From SKVL01 sp964559575 (GTDB lineage Bacteria > Patescibacteriota > Minisyncoccia > Phycocordibacterales > CSBR16-193): 16,055 nt of DNA. Below are positions 5,836-12,747 of the stretch, piece after piece (within the stretch, counting starts at the first letter, position 1; each line of letters starts with the position of its first letter). The translations under genes and the position numbers were made by a program. The stretch covers positions 1 through 16,055 of the forward strand of contig CAZLGQ010000008.1 in assembly GCA_964559575.1 (NCBI GenBank). Reading direction: 5' to 3'. A model generated the notes under the pieces. That model was not told the DNA's origin. It did not search any database and saw only the letters and a program-made list of their open reading frames with translations.

Positions 5836-7578
5836 TTATTTTAACTGATCAAAGTATTTTATAAGATCTTCTATTTTTCTTTCTCCTTCTTTTCCTTCTC
5901 TTCCTTCAAGAGTGACGGTCTTATTGCTTTCTTCTTTTTCACCAATAACTAAAAAGTAAGGAATTTTTTCTTTTTTAACATTTCTTATTTTTTTGGAAAA
6001 GTTATCATTTGATACATCCATTTCTGATCTAAAGCCATGATCTTTTAGTTTTTTGTGTATTTCTTCGGCGTATTTTTTTTGCGTTTCTCCTATTGGTATT
6101 ACTTTTAGCTGAACAGGAGAAAGCCAAAAAGGAAAGGCTCCGGCAAAGTGCTCTATTATAACGGATAGGAAACGTTCTAAAGAACCGGCCACGGCACGAT
6201 GTATCATAACCGGTGTCTTTTTTTCTCCGTCTTTATCTACATACTCTAAACCGAATCTTTTTGGCATACCAAAGTCTAGTTGTATCGTTGCTAACTGCCA
6301 CTCTCTACCAATAGCATCTTTGAACATAAAATCTATTTTGGGTCCATAGAATGCAGCTTCTCCGTCTTCTCTTTTATAAGGCATTTCTTTCTTTTGGGCT
6401 ATCTTTTCCAGTATTTCTTCGGCTTCATTCCACTGACTGTCGGTACCTATATACTGTTTAGGGTTTTCCGGATCTCTTGTAGAAAGGGATACTCTGAAGT
6501 TTCCTTTTTTATAAAGATCAAGCGAGGTATAGAACTCTTCTATAACTTTTACTATATTTCCTATTTCTCCTTCTACCTGTTGGGGGGTACAGAATATATG
6601 TCCGTCATCTTGGGTTATGCTTCTGGTTCTTGATATTCCGAGAAGTTCTCCTTTCTGTTCATCTCTATAAACCATAGTGGTTTCACTTAACCTAACCGGA
6701 AGGTCTCTATAACTTTTGAGGGAGCTGTTGTATATTTGGGTGTGATGAGGGCAGTTCATTGGTTTTAAGGCAAACTCTTCAGAATCTTTACTTTTAACTT
6801 TTAAAAGTTCATCACTGAATTTTTCGGCGTGTCCGCTTTTTTCATATAGGGCTATTTTTGTTATATGAGGAATGGTTACAGCTTCAAAACCGTAACGGCT
6901 TTGAATACTTTGTATTTTATTAACAATAGCATTTCTCATTGCGGTTCCTTTTGAAGTCCAAAGAGGCAAGCCGGGTCCTACTAAGTCGGAAAAGGTAAAA
7001 AGATCCAGTTCTTTTCCTATTTTTCTATGATCTCTTTTTTTTGCTTCTTCCAAAAACTCTATGTATTCTTTCAGTTCTTTTTTACTTTCAAATGCTAATC
7101 CGTATATACGTGTGAGCATCTTTTTATTTTCATCTCCTCTCCAATAAGCTCCGGCTACAGTTGTAAGGGTAAATGCGTCTTTGGGAATGTTTTTTGCATT
7201 TTCAACATGACCGCCTTCACACAGATCAGTAAAATCACCTGATTTATAAAAAGTTATCTTTTCATTTTTATTTACTATCTCTTCTATAAGTTCCGTTTTA
7301 TAAGGATTATCTTTAAAGTATTCCAGTGCTTCTTTTTTGGATACTTCCTGTTTTTCAAAAATTTCCCAACTATCAAGTATCTCTTTCATTTTTTTCTCTA
7401 TTTCTTTCAGATTTTCTTCTCCTACAGTAATTTCACCAAAATCAAAATCATAATAAAAGCCGGTTTCAGTAGGGGGTCCAATAGCAGGTTTAGCATTGGG
7501 GTACAACTCTTTAACTGCTGAAGCTAAAAGGTGAGAAAGTGAATGGCGAATTTTTGAAATATCTTCTTTTTTTGACAT
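5836..7578 (-). CDS. thrS: Threonyl-tRNA synthetase lacking the TGS domain
   Basis: This 580-aa class II synthetase charges tRNA-Thr. The editing (second additional) domain starts almost at once: RHSLSHLL (11-18) gives the HxxxH pair His12/His16, and Cys120/His124 in CEGGH complete the site. The catalytic domain has the zinc ligands Cys276 (MNCPHH), His327 (TQDDGHIFC) and His460 (MIHRAVAGS). Motif 2 is YRDEQKG (304-310, Arg305) and motif 3 is GSLERF (465-470, Arg469). The anticodon-binding domain fills 488-580. The common 640-aa form starts with a TGS domain of about 60 residues, which is absent. Upstream of the ATG only about 41 bases remain before dnaE, including a promoter, so the domain was not missed by a wrong start. 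It follows dnaE but has its own promoter, and ends at the shared bidirectional terminator. Editing and synthesis sites look intact. Confidence 0.96.
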   Translation of the reverse strand: MSKKEDISKIRHSLSHLLASAVKELYPNAKPAIGPPTETGFYYDFDFGEITVGEENLKEIEKKMKEILDSWEIFEKQEVSKKEALEYFKDNPYKTELIEEIVNKNEKITFYKSGDFTDLCEGGHVENAKNIPKDAFTLTTVAGAYWRGDENKKMLTRIYGLAFESKKELKEYIEFLEEAKKRDHRKIGKELDLFTFSDLVGPGLPLWTSKGTAMRNAIVNKIQSIQSRYGFEAVTIPHITKIALYEKSGHAEKFSDELLKVKSKDSEEFALKPMNCPHHTQIYNSSLKSYRDLPVRLSETTMVYRDEQKGELLGISRTRSITQDDGHIFCTPQQVEGEIGNIVKVIEEFYTSLDLYKKGNFRVSLSTRDPENPKQYIGTDSQWNEAEEILEKIAQKKEMPYKREDGEAAFYGPKIDFMFKDAIGREWQLATIQLDFGMPKRFGLEYVDKDGEKKTPVMIHRAVAGSLERFLSVIIEHFAGAFPFWLSPVQLKVIPIGETQKKYAEEIHKKLKDHGFRSEMDVSNDNFSKKIRNVKKEKIPYFLVIGEKEESNKTVTLEGREGKEGERKIEDLIKYFDQLK

Positions 7579-7585
7579 ATTTTAA

Positions 7586-7613
7586 ATTATATTCATTATT
7601 TTAATTTAAGCAA
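7586..7613 (-). promoter_or_regulatory. thrS promoter (leaderless type)
   Basis: Read on the minus strand, TTGCTT (7613-7608), a 16-base spacer and a perfect TATAAT (7591-7586) precede the thrS ATG by seven bases. The transcript would begin at or next to the start codon. There is no room for a Shine-Dalgarno. This is one of the clearest leaderless arrangements in the window. Confidence 0.65.
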
Positions 7614-7619
7614 AATATT

Positions 7620-10600
7620 TTAATTCTCATCTTCATCTTTACTTTTATTTTTCATAGGTTTAACAATATCTACAATAATAGAAGTTGATCCGTTTCTTTT
7701 TGAAACCTTTCCTTTTATAGCCAAACAGCTTTCGGATACAAGAAGATCTTTGTATTTAGAAAGAGCAGTAGGAAAACATACAAGCTCTATAGTGTCAGTA
7801 TAGTCAGTGAGTGTGGCAAACATCATTTTATCTCCTTTTTTGGTGTAGAGAGTTTTATCCTCTTGAAAAAGTCCGGCTACTACCGTAGATACTCCTTCTT
7901 TTGTTTCATTTTTTACTCTTGATACGGGGTTGTCATGTCTTTCTATTTTATCTTTGAACTCATCTAAGGGATGACCTGATAGGTATAAACCTAAAAGTTC
8001 TTTTTCCCAAATTAACATTTCTTTTTTACCGGCTTTAGGACTTTTTTCCAGATTAAATTCGGTTTCTGTTGAACTTTGAAAAGAGTCAAAAAGAGATCCT
8101 TGATTTTTGTTTGATTGAGAAACTTCTTTTTTATACTGAAGTATTCTGTCCATATTAAAAAGAATGTTTCCTCTTTCTCCTAAGTTATCCAAAGCACCGG
8201 TTTTTGTAAGAGATTCAAGTGATTTTTTGTTTAAATTTTTATCACTTGTACGTTTTATAAAATCAGTAAGTGAAGTAAAGGGTCCGTTTGCTTTTCTTTC
8301 CTCTATAATTGACTCGGATATTCCTTTTCCAAAGTTTTTAATGGTAGATAAACCGAATCGGATCTCTTTTTTTTGAGTTTTTGGATTATTTACTACCGTA
8401 AAGTTAGATAGACTTTCGTTTATATCCGGTGGTAAAACCGCTATTTTCATTCTTTGGCATTCGGAAACGATCTCGTGTATCTTTTCTACATCTCCCGATT
8501 CCGCCGTAAGAACCGCTGACATATATACAGCCGGATAGTTGGCTTTCATATATGCTGTTTGATAAGCAAGTCTTCCGTAACTTGCTGAGTGTGATTTGTT
8601 AAAGGCGTATAAAGCAAAAGGTTTTATTCTCTCCCAAAGATCAAAGGCGGTTTTTTTTGGTATGTTGTTATTAATACAACCTTCTTTAAATCTTTCTTCC
8701 TGTTCTTTCATTAGTTCGGGTATCTTTTTACCCATCGCTTTACGGAATTTATCAGCTTCCAACCAAGAGTATCCGGCTAGTTTTATTGCAGTCATCATCA
8801 CATCCTCTTGGTATATCAAAAGTCCATAACTTTTTTTAAGTATTTCTTTTAGAGATTCATGAGGATACTCTACTAGATCGGGGTTATGTTTTCTTTTTAT
8901 GTATTCGGGAATAAATTCCATAGGCCCCGGACGGTATAGAGCCACCATAGCATTTATGTCATGAATGCTTGTGGGTTTTAATTCCATTAAAAATTTTGTC
9001 ATTCCGGTACCGTTTAGTTGAAAGAGTCCCGTAGTTTCTCCGCGAGCTAAAATTTCAAATGTTTTTTTGTCGTTCCAAGGAATATTTTCAATATCTATTT
9101 CTTTGCCATATAGTTTTTTAACGGTTCTGATAGCGTCTGATAGAATAGCTAGGTTGGTTAGTCCCAAAAAATCAAATTTTATTAAACCGGCATCTTCAAC
9201 AGAATGCATATCGTACTGTGTTATTACCTTCTGTTCTCCTTTATTATCATACTGTAAGGGTACATGATTTGTTAAAGTATCGGGAGATATCACCACTCCG
9301 GCGGCGTGAACCGATATATGCCTGGCTGAACCTTCTATCTTTTGAGCCATGTCTAATATTTCTCTTGCGTCATTTTCCTCTGTGTAGATCTTTTTAAGTT
9401 CCGGAACTTCTTCCAGAGAACTTTTTATACTAACCGGCATACCCTGTTTTCCCATTGGGATCAGTTTGGCTATACGATCACCGGTGTTATAAGGATATCC
9501 GAGAGCTCTTGCCACATCTCTTACTGAACCGCGTGCCATCATGGTTCCGAAAGTACCTATCTGTGCTACTTTGTCTTCTCCGTATTTTTCTTTAACATAT
9601 CTGATGGTTTCGTCGCGTCTGTTGTAAGCAAAATCCATATCAATATCCGGAGCAGATGGTCTATCAGGATTTAGAAACCTTTCAAAACGTAAACCGAATT
9701 CCAGAGGGTTTAAATTGGTTATACCTGAAAGATAAGTAACTAAAGATCCGGCAACCGAACCTCTAATGGTAGTTAAGATGCCGTTTCTTTTGGCAAAATC
9801 AAGGATATCGTTAACTATTAGAAAATAAGTTGAGTAACCTTTGGACTTAATTATATCAAGTTCGTAATCCATTCTGTTTAAGATCTCTTCTGTTTCTTCT
9901 AAACCTCTTTTTGCTATTCCTTCATAAGTTATTTTCCTTAAAGCTTCGTCGTGGTTTTCTCCCTTTTCTACTTTGATTTCCGGAAATATCCATTCACCTA
10001 ATTTGATCTCTAAATTACACATATCACTTATCTTTTGAGTGTTTTCCAAGGCTTCCGGTATATCTTTAAAATACTCTTTGGCTTTTTTTTGTGATATAAA
10101 AGAAAAATCTCCTGATGTACTAAACTCACTTTCTTCAGACACAACTCTGTTTGTTTGTATGGCTATTAGTGTCTCTCTGGTTTTGTGGTCTTCCGGTTTC
10201 ATGTAGTAAACATCATGAGCCGCAACGGTGGGTGTTGATGTCTTTTTTGCAAAATCCATTAGACCATTCATTCTCTCCGGGTGGTTTGGTATTTCCGGAT
10301 GATTTGTGATCTCTATAAAAACATTATCTTCTCCGAAGTTTTTTTTGTGCCAATTTAGTCTTTCTTCAGCTTCCTTTTTTTGGCCTTCTTTTAGAAGAAC
10401 AGATACATCTCCCGAAAAAGAAGGAATAATAGCCAAAAGTCCTTCTTGATGTTTTTCTAAAAGTTCAAGATCGGCTCTTGGTTTGTAATAGAAACCTTCC
10501 ATAAATGAAGAAGTTACGATCTTTAAAAGATTTTGATAACCTTTTTCGTTTTTTGCTAAAAGGACTAACCGGTATCGGCGTTTGTCTACTCCGGGTTGTT

Positions 10601-10832
10601 TATCAAAACGTGTTCTGGCCGCTAGATATGCATCCAAACCAATTATTGGTTTTATTCCTTCTTTTTGGCATTCTTTGTAAAACTTTATAGCCCCGTATAA
10701 ATTACCGCTATCAGTTAGAGCTAAAGCCGGCATATTATCTTTTTTGGCAGCTTTAACCAGTTCCGGTATTTGAGGAAGTGCATTTAAAAGACTATAGTGA
10801 CTATGGGTATGCAAATGAATAAAATTGGACAT
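7620..10832 (-). CDS. dnaE: DNA polymerase III alpha subunit
   Basis: This 1070-aa C-family polymerase is the replicative DNA polymerase. An N-terminal PHP domain (1-about 270) begins FIHLHTHSHYSLL. The catalytic aspartates are present: Asp396 and Asp398 in PDIDMDF (395-401), and Asp554 in IKFDFLGL (551-558). Other markers are EGSARHISVHAAGVVIS (500-516), YRPGPMEF (633-640) and LIYQEDVM (672-679). QGSLF (911-915) resembles an internal beta-clamp-binding motif. The C-terminus (about 980-1060) is an OB fold; the enzyme is about 90 residues shorter than E. coli DnaE, and a tau-binding tail is not apparent. In the PHP domain several positions that bind metal in exonuclease-active DnaE proteins look replaced (Asn17, Ser42, Asp67, Arg88, Tyr209), so intrinsic proofreading is doubtful. 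It is divergent from rnhB, and thrS follows 41 bases downstream. Confidence 0.96.
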   Translation of the reverse strand: MSNFIHLHTHSHYSLLNALPQIPELVKAAKKDNMPALALTDSGNLYGAIKFYKECQKEGIKPIIGLDAYLAARTRFDKQPGVDKRRYRLVLLAKNEKGYQNLLKIVTSSFMEGFYYKPRADLELLEKHQEGLLAIIPSFSGDVSVLLKEGQKKEAEERLNWHKKNFGEDNVFIEITNHPEIPNHPERMNGLMDFAKKTSTPTVAAHDVYYMKPEDHKTRETLIAIQTNRVVSEESEFSTSGDFSFISQKKAKEYFKDIPEALENTQKISDMCNLEIKLGEWIFPEIKVEKGENHDEALRKITYEGIAKRGLEETEEILNRMDYELDIIKSKGYSTYFLIVNDILDFAKRNGILTTIRGSVAGSLVTYLSGITNLNPLEFGLRFERFLNPDRPSAPDIDMDFAYNRRDETIRYVKEKYGEDKVAQIGTFGTMMARGSVRDVARALGYPYNTGDRIAKLIPMGKQGMPVSIKSSLEEVPELKKIYTEENDAREILDMAQKIEGSARHISVHAAGVVISPDTLTNHVPLQYDNKGEQKVITQYDMHSVEDAGLIKFDFLGLTNLAILSDAIRTVKKLYGKEIDIENIPWNDKKTFEILARGETTGLFQLNGTGMTKFLMELKPTSIHDINAMVALYRPGPMEFIPEYIKRKHNPDLVEYPHESLKEILKKSYGLLIYQEDVMMTAIKLAGYSWLEADKFRKAMGKKIPELMKEQEERFKEGCINNNIPKKTAFDLWERIKPFALYAFNKSHSASYGRLAYQTAYMKANYPAVYMSAVLTAESGDVEKIHEIVSECQRMKIAVLPPDINESLSNFTVVNNPKTQKKEIRFGLSTIKNFGKGISESIIEERKANGPFTSLTDFIKRTSDKNLNKKSLESLTKTGALDNLGERGNILFNMDRILQYKKEVSQSNKNQGSLFDSFQSSTETEFNLEKSPKAGKKEMLIWEKELLGLYLSGHPLDEFKDKIERHDNPVSRVKNETKEGVSTVVAGLFQEDKTLYTKKGDKMMFATLTDYTDTIELVCFPTALSKYKDLLVSESCLAIKGKVSKRNGSTSIIVDIVKPMKNKSKDEDEN

Positions 10833-10840
10833 AATGTATG

Positions 10841-10851
10841 TATACTATAAC
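10841..10851 (+). promoter_or_regulatory. rnhB -10 region
   Basis: TATACT (10841-10846) or the overlapping TATAAC (10846-10851) can serve as -10. TTGGAC (10825-10830) could be a -35 for the second, at a short 15-base spacing. The leader would be about 9-14 bases with only a weak GAG-type Shine-Dalgarno. It overlaps the dnaE promoter on the other strand. Confidence 0.4.
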
Positions 10852-10852
10852 A
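10844..10852 (-). promoter_or_regulatory. dnaE extended -10 promoter
   Basis: On the minus strand TGTTATAGT is a TGN-extended -10 (TATAGT, 10849-10844). It ends 11 bases before the dnaE ATG, giving a leader of about five bases or none. An overlapping TATACA (10844-10839) would give an exactly leaderless start. No -35 match is seen. Confidence 0.45.
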
Positions 10853-10866
10853 GAGAGTGAGCTATT

Positions 10867-11463
10867 ATGAGAAGTATTGATAAAGAAAAAATAATAGTGG
10901 GAGTTGATGAGGTAGGCAGAGGACCTCTGGCCGGTCCGGTAGCTGTTGGGGTTGTGGTTACTACTAAAGATTTTGTTACTCGTTTTAAAAGATCCGTATT
11001 TTTTACTGATTCCAAAAAGATGAAAGAGTTAGATAGAGAGGAAGTTTTTAAAAAGATCAATGAACAGAAAAAAGATGTTATTTATACGATTTCTTTTATT
11101 TCGGCCGGAAAGATAGATAAAATCGGAATAAACAAAGCTATCTTTGAAGGAATTAAGAGGTCTCTGGATAGGTTGGATGTTGAAAAAGATATCAGGATAT
11201 TTTTAGATGGCGGTTTAAGTGCTCCCTCTTGTTTTGTAAAACAAAAAACAATAAAAGGAGGGGATGGAACTGAAGATGTCATATCTTTGGCTTCTGTTTT
11301 AGCTAAAGTTAAACGTGATAGAAGGATGTTGAGATACGATCGGATATATCCGGAATATGGTTTTTCTTCAAATAAAGGGTACGGAACAAAAAGGCATATT
11401 GAAAGTATAAAAGAAAGAGGTTTGTGTAAAACACACAGGAAAACTTTTATTAAAAAGATTTAA
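10867..11463 (+). CDS. rnhB: Ribonuclease HII
   Basis: This 198-aa enzyme cuts RNA in RNA-DNA hybrids and removes single ribonucleotides misincorporated into DNA. The signature VGVDEVGRGPLAGPV (11-25) supplies catalytic Asp14 and Glu15. FLDGG (112-116) supplies Asp114, and KGGDGTEDVISLASVLAKV (130-148) supplies the fourth acidic residue, probably Asp133, followed by the conserved S-A-S-x-x-A-K-V-like helix (here SLASVLAKV). YGFSSNKGYGTKRH (164-177) is the usual late motif. Length is normal. It diverges from dnaE over 34 bases that hold both promoters, so replication and ribonucleotide removal may share local control (inference). No strong Shine-Dalgarno is seen. rpmF follows after 44 bases with its own promoter. 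Confidence 0.96.
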   Translation: MRSIDKEKIIVGVDEVGRGPLAGPVAVGVVVTTKDFVTRFKRSVFFTDSKKMKELDREEVFKKINEQKKDVIYTISFISAGKIDKIGINKAIFEGIKRSLDRLDVEKDIRIFLDGGLSAPSCFVKQKTIKGGDGTEDVISLASVLAKVKRDRRMLRYDRIYPEYGFSSNKGYGTKRHIESIKERGLCKTHRKTFIKKI

Positions 11464-11471
11464 GTTTGGGG

Positions 11472-11499
11472 TTGTTAAATTTAAAAATTACGTTATACT
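11472..11499 (+). promoter_or_regulatory. rpmF promoter (leaderless type)
   Basis: TTGTTA (11472-11477), a 16-base spacer and TATACT (11494-11499) precede the rpmF ATG (11508) by eight bases. The transcript would start within two bases of the ATG. This position also argues against the upstream in-frame TTG at 11466 as the real start, since it lies before the promoter. Confidence 0.6.
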
Positions 11500-11507
11500 A
11501 TTTGACT

Positions 11508-11771
11508 ATGGTAGTAAGAATGAGAATAAATAGGTCACAGACTCGTTCTCGCCGTCTGGATAAAGGTTTAAAAGAAAAATCTTTAATACTTTGTCCTGAA
11601 TGCGGGTCGCGTAAAAGACCTCATAGAGCATGTGATAACTGCGGAATGTATAAAGGCAGAATGGTTATTGATGTAAATGCCGAGTTAGCCAGAAAAGAAA
11701 GAAGAAAACAGGCTAAGATGATAGCTAGAGGAGAGGCTACATCTGACGATAAAAAGAGCACTTCTAAGTAG
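11508..11771 (+). CDS. rpmF: 50S ribosomal protein bL32
   Basis: This 87-aa protein is bL32 of the large ribosomal subunit. It starts MVVRMRINRSQTRSRR, a form I associate with Parcubacteria, and has a zinc ribbon made of CPEC and CDNC in the pattern C-x2-C...HRAC-x2-C, followed by GMYKGRMVIDV. The usual bacterial protein is about 57 residues; the extra length is a basic, then Ser/Thr/Lys-rich tail. The reading frame is open back to a TTG at 11466, but the ATG at 11508 is chosen because it restores the family N-terminus and follows directly on a promoter. It leads the rpmF-nusB-rnc-smc series. An earlier ATG-independent start would add 14 residues without resemblance to the family. Confidence 0.93.
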   Translation: MVVRMRINRSQTRSRRLDKGLKEKSLILCPECGSRKRPHRACDNCGMYKGRMVIDVNAELARKERRKQAKMIARGEATSDDKKSTSK

Positions 11772-11806
11772 AGGTGTGTAGTTTATTTATCTTTAAGAAG
11801 ATCTGC

Positions 11807-11837
11807 TTAATATAGATTTTTGTACATTAATATAGAT
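11807..11837 (+). repeat. Direct repeat TTAATATAGAT upstream of nusB
   Basis: Two perfect 11-base copies (11807-11817 and 11827-11837) are exactly 20 bases apart, about two helical turns, and the second ends immediately before the nusB ATG. Each contains -10-like sequences (TAATAT, TATAGA), so they may be tandem promoters or a regulator site. Confidence 0.45.
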
Positions 11838-12743
11838 ATGGCTAACCGTCACTTACTTCGGTCAATTGTTTTACAGACGCTTTTTGAGTGTGATTTTAAA
11901 AGTAAAAAAAATGGTACAGATGCCATTGAAATTTTACGTTTAAATGTTAAAGAGTTTGCTCCGGAGGTGGTAGATATTTCTTTTGCTGAAGACATTATAA
12001 AAGGTATTGAAAAATATCACTCAGATCTTGATGACATAATAACCAAAGCGGCTCCTAATTGGCCAATTGATAGAATAGCGATAATTGATCGTAATATTCT
12101 TAGAATAGGGCTTTTTGAATTACTTTTTTCAGATTACGGTGATGTACCACCTAAAGTTGCTATAAATGAAGCTATAGAGTTGGCAAAAACTTTTGGTGGA
12201 GATACAAGTAGCAAGTTCGTAAACGGAGTTTTGGGAGCTATATATAAAGAAATGGGAGAACCGGGAAAGAATGATGAGAACCAGGAAGAAAGTAATATTC
12301 CTGTGGAAAAATTGGCCGGTGGTGTGGTTTATGCTAAACACGAAGGAGATATATATCTAGCTTTGGTTCATGATGTTTTTGGAAAGTGGACTCTATCAAA
12401 AGGTCGCATAGAAAATAAAGAAGAACTTGAAAAAGGTGTTGTAAAAGTAATTCGTGACGAGATCGGTTTGGAAGTTAAGGTGGAGTGTGTTTTGGGTGAG
12501 AATGAATATGTGGCAAAAGATGAAAATAAAGAAAAGGTTAAAAAACAGGTAACTTATTTCCTTACTGCTTCTGATTTTGATGAACTTGTTTTAAAAAAGG
12601 AAGGAGGGTTAGATGATGCTAAATGGTTTAGAATGAAGGATGTTGTTGATCTTAATCTTTATGAAGACATTATTCCTATTATAACCAAAGCAGTGGGTAT
12701 CCTTTTAGCCAAGAACGGCGATACTAATAAAAAAGAAAAGTAA
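11838..12743 (+). CDS. nusB: NusB fused to a C-terminal Nudix-like domain
   Basis: This 301-aa protein joins two domains. Residues 1-140 are NusB, which with NusE (S10) binds boxA in rRNA leaders for antitermination: MANRHLLRSIVLQTLFECDF (1-20), PIDRIAIIDRNILRIGLFEL (76-95), then PKVAINEAIELAK (105-117) and FVNGVLGAIYKE (127-138) are characteristic. An acidic linker (about 139-154) leads to a Nudix-type fold (about 158-290) with AGGVVYAK (160-167) and WTLSKGRIE (184-192), which resembles the diadenosine-polyphosphate hydrolase type. The Nudix box spans 189-211, but the RE pair is KV (203-204) and the EE pair is DE (207-208), so catalysis may be weak or lost. The frame is continuous with no sign of a frameshift. 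The ATG at 11838 is chosen over an upstream TTG because it restores the NusB N-terminus. rnc begins four bases after the stop. The Nudix substrate is unknown. Confidence 0.88.
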   Translation: MANRHLLRSIVLQTLFECDFKSKKNGTDAIEILRLNVKEFAPEVVDISFAEDIIKGIEKYHSDLDDIITKAAPNWPIDRIAIIDRNILRIGLFELLFSDYGDVPPKVAINEAIELAKTFGGDTSSKFVNGVLGAIYKEMGEPGKNDENQEESNIPVEKLAGGVVYAKHEGDIYLALVHDVFGKWTLSKGRIENKEELEKGVVKVIRDEIGLEVKVECVLGENEYVAKDENKEKVKKQVTYFLTASDFDELVLKKEGGLDDAKWFRMKDVVDLNLYEDIIPIITKAVGILLAKNGDTNKKEK

Positions 12744-12747
12744 TAAA

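Noticed and set aside
10845..11060. Minus-strand open frame of 71 codons opposite the start of rnhB
   Set aside because: It is antisense to the conserved RNase HII active-site region and has no family resemblance; it reads as a shadow frame.
11466..11507. Fourteen-codon N-terminal extension of bL32 from a TTG start
   Set aside because: It would start before the predicted promoter -10 and adds residues unlike any L32; the ATG at 11508 restores the usual N-terminus.
11790..11804. Small hairpin ATCTT/AAGAT between rpmF and nusB as a terminator
   Set aside because: Five A:T-dominated pairs with no following T run; nusB probably shares transcription with rpmF or uses its own start.
11820..11837. 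Six-codon extension of NusB from a TTG start
   Set aside because: NusB in related organisms begins MANRH, which the ATG at 11838 gives; the upstream codons overlap the direct repeat.
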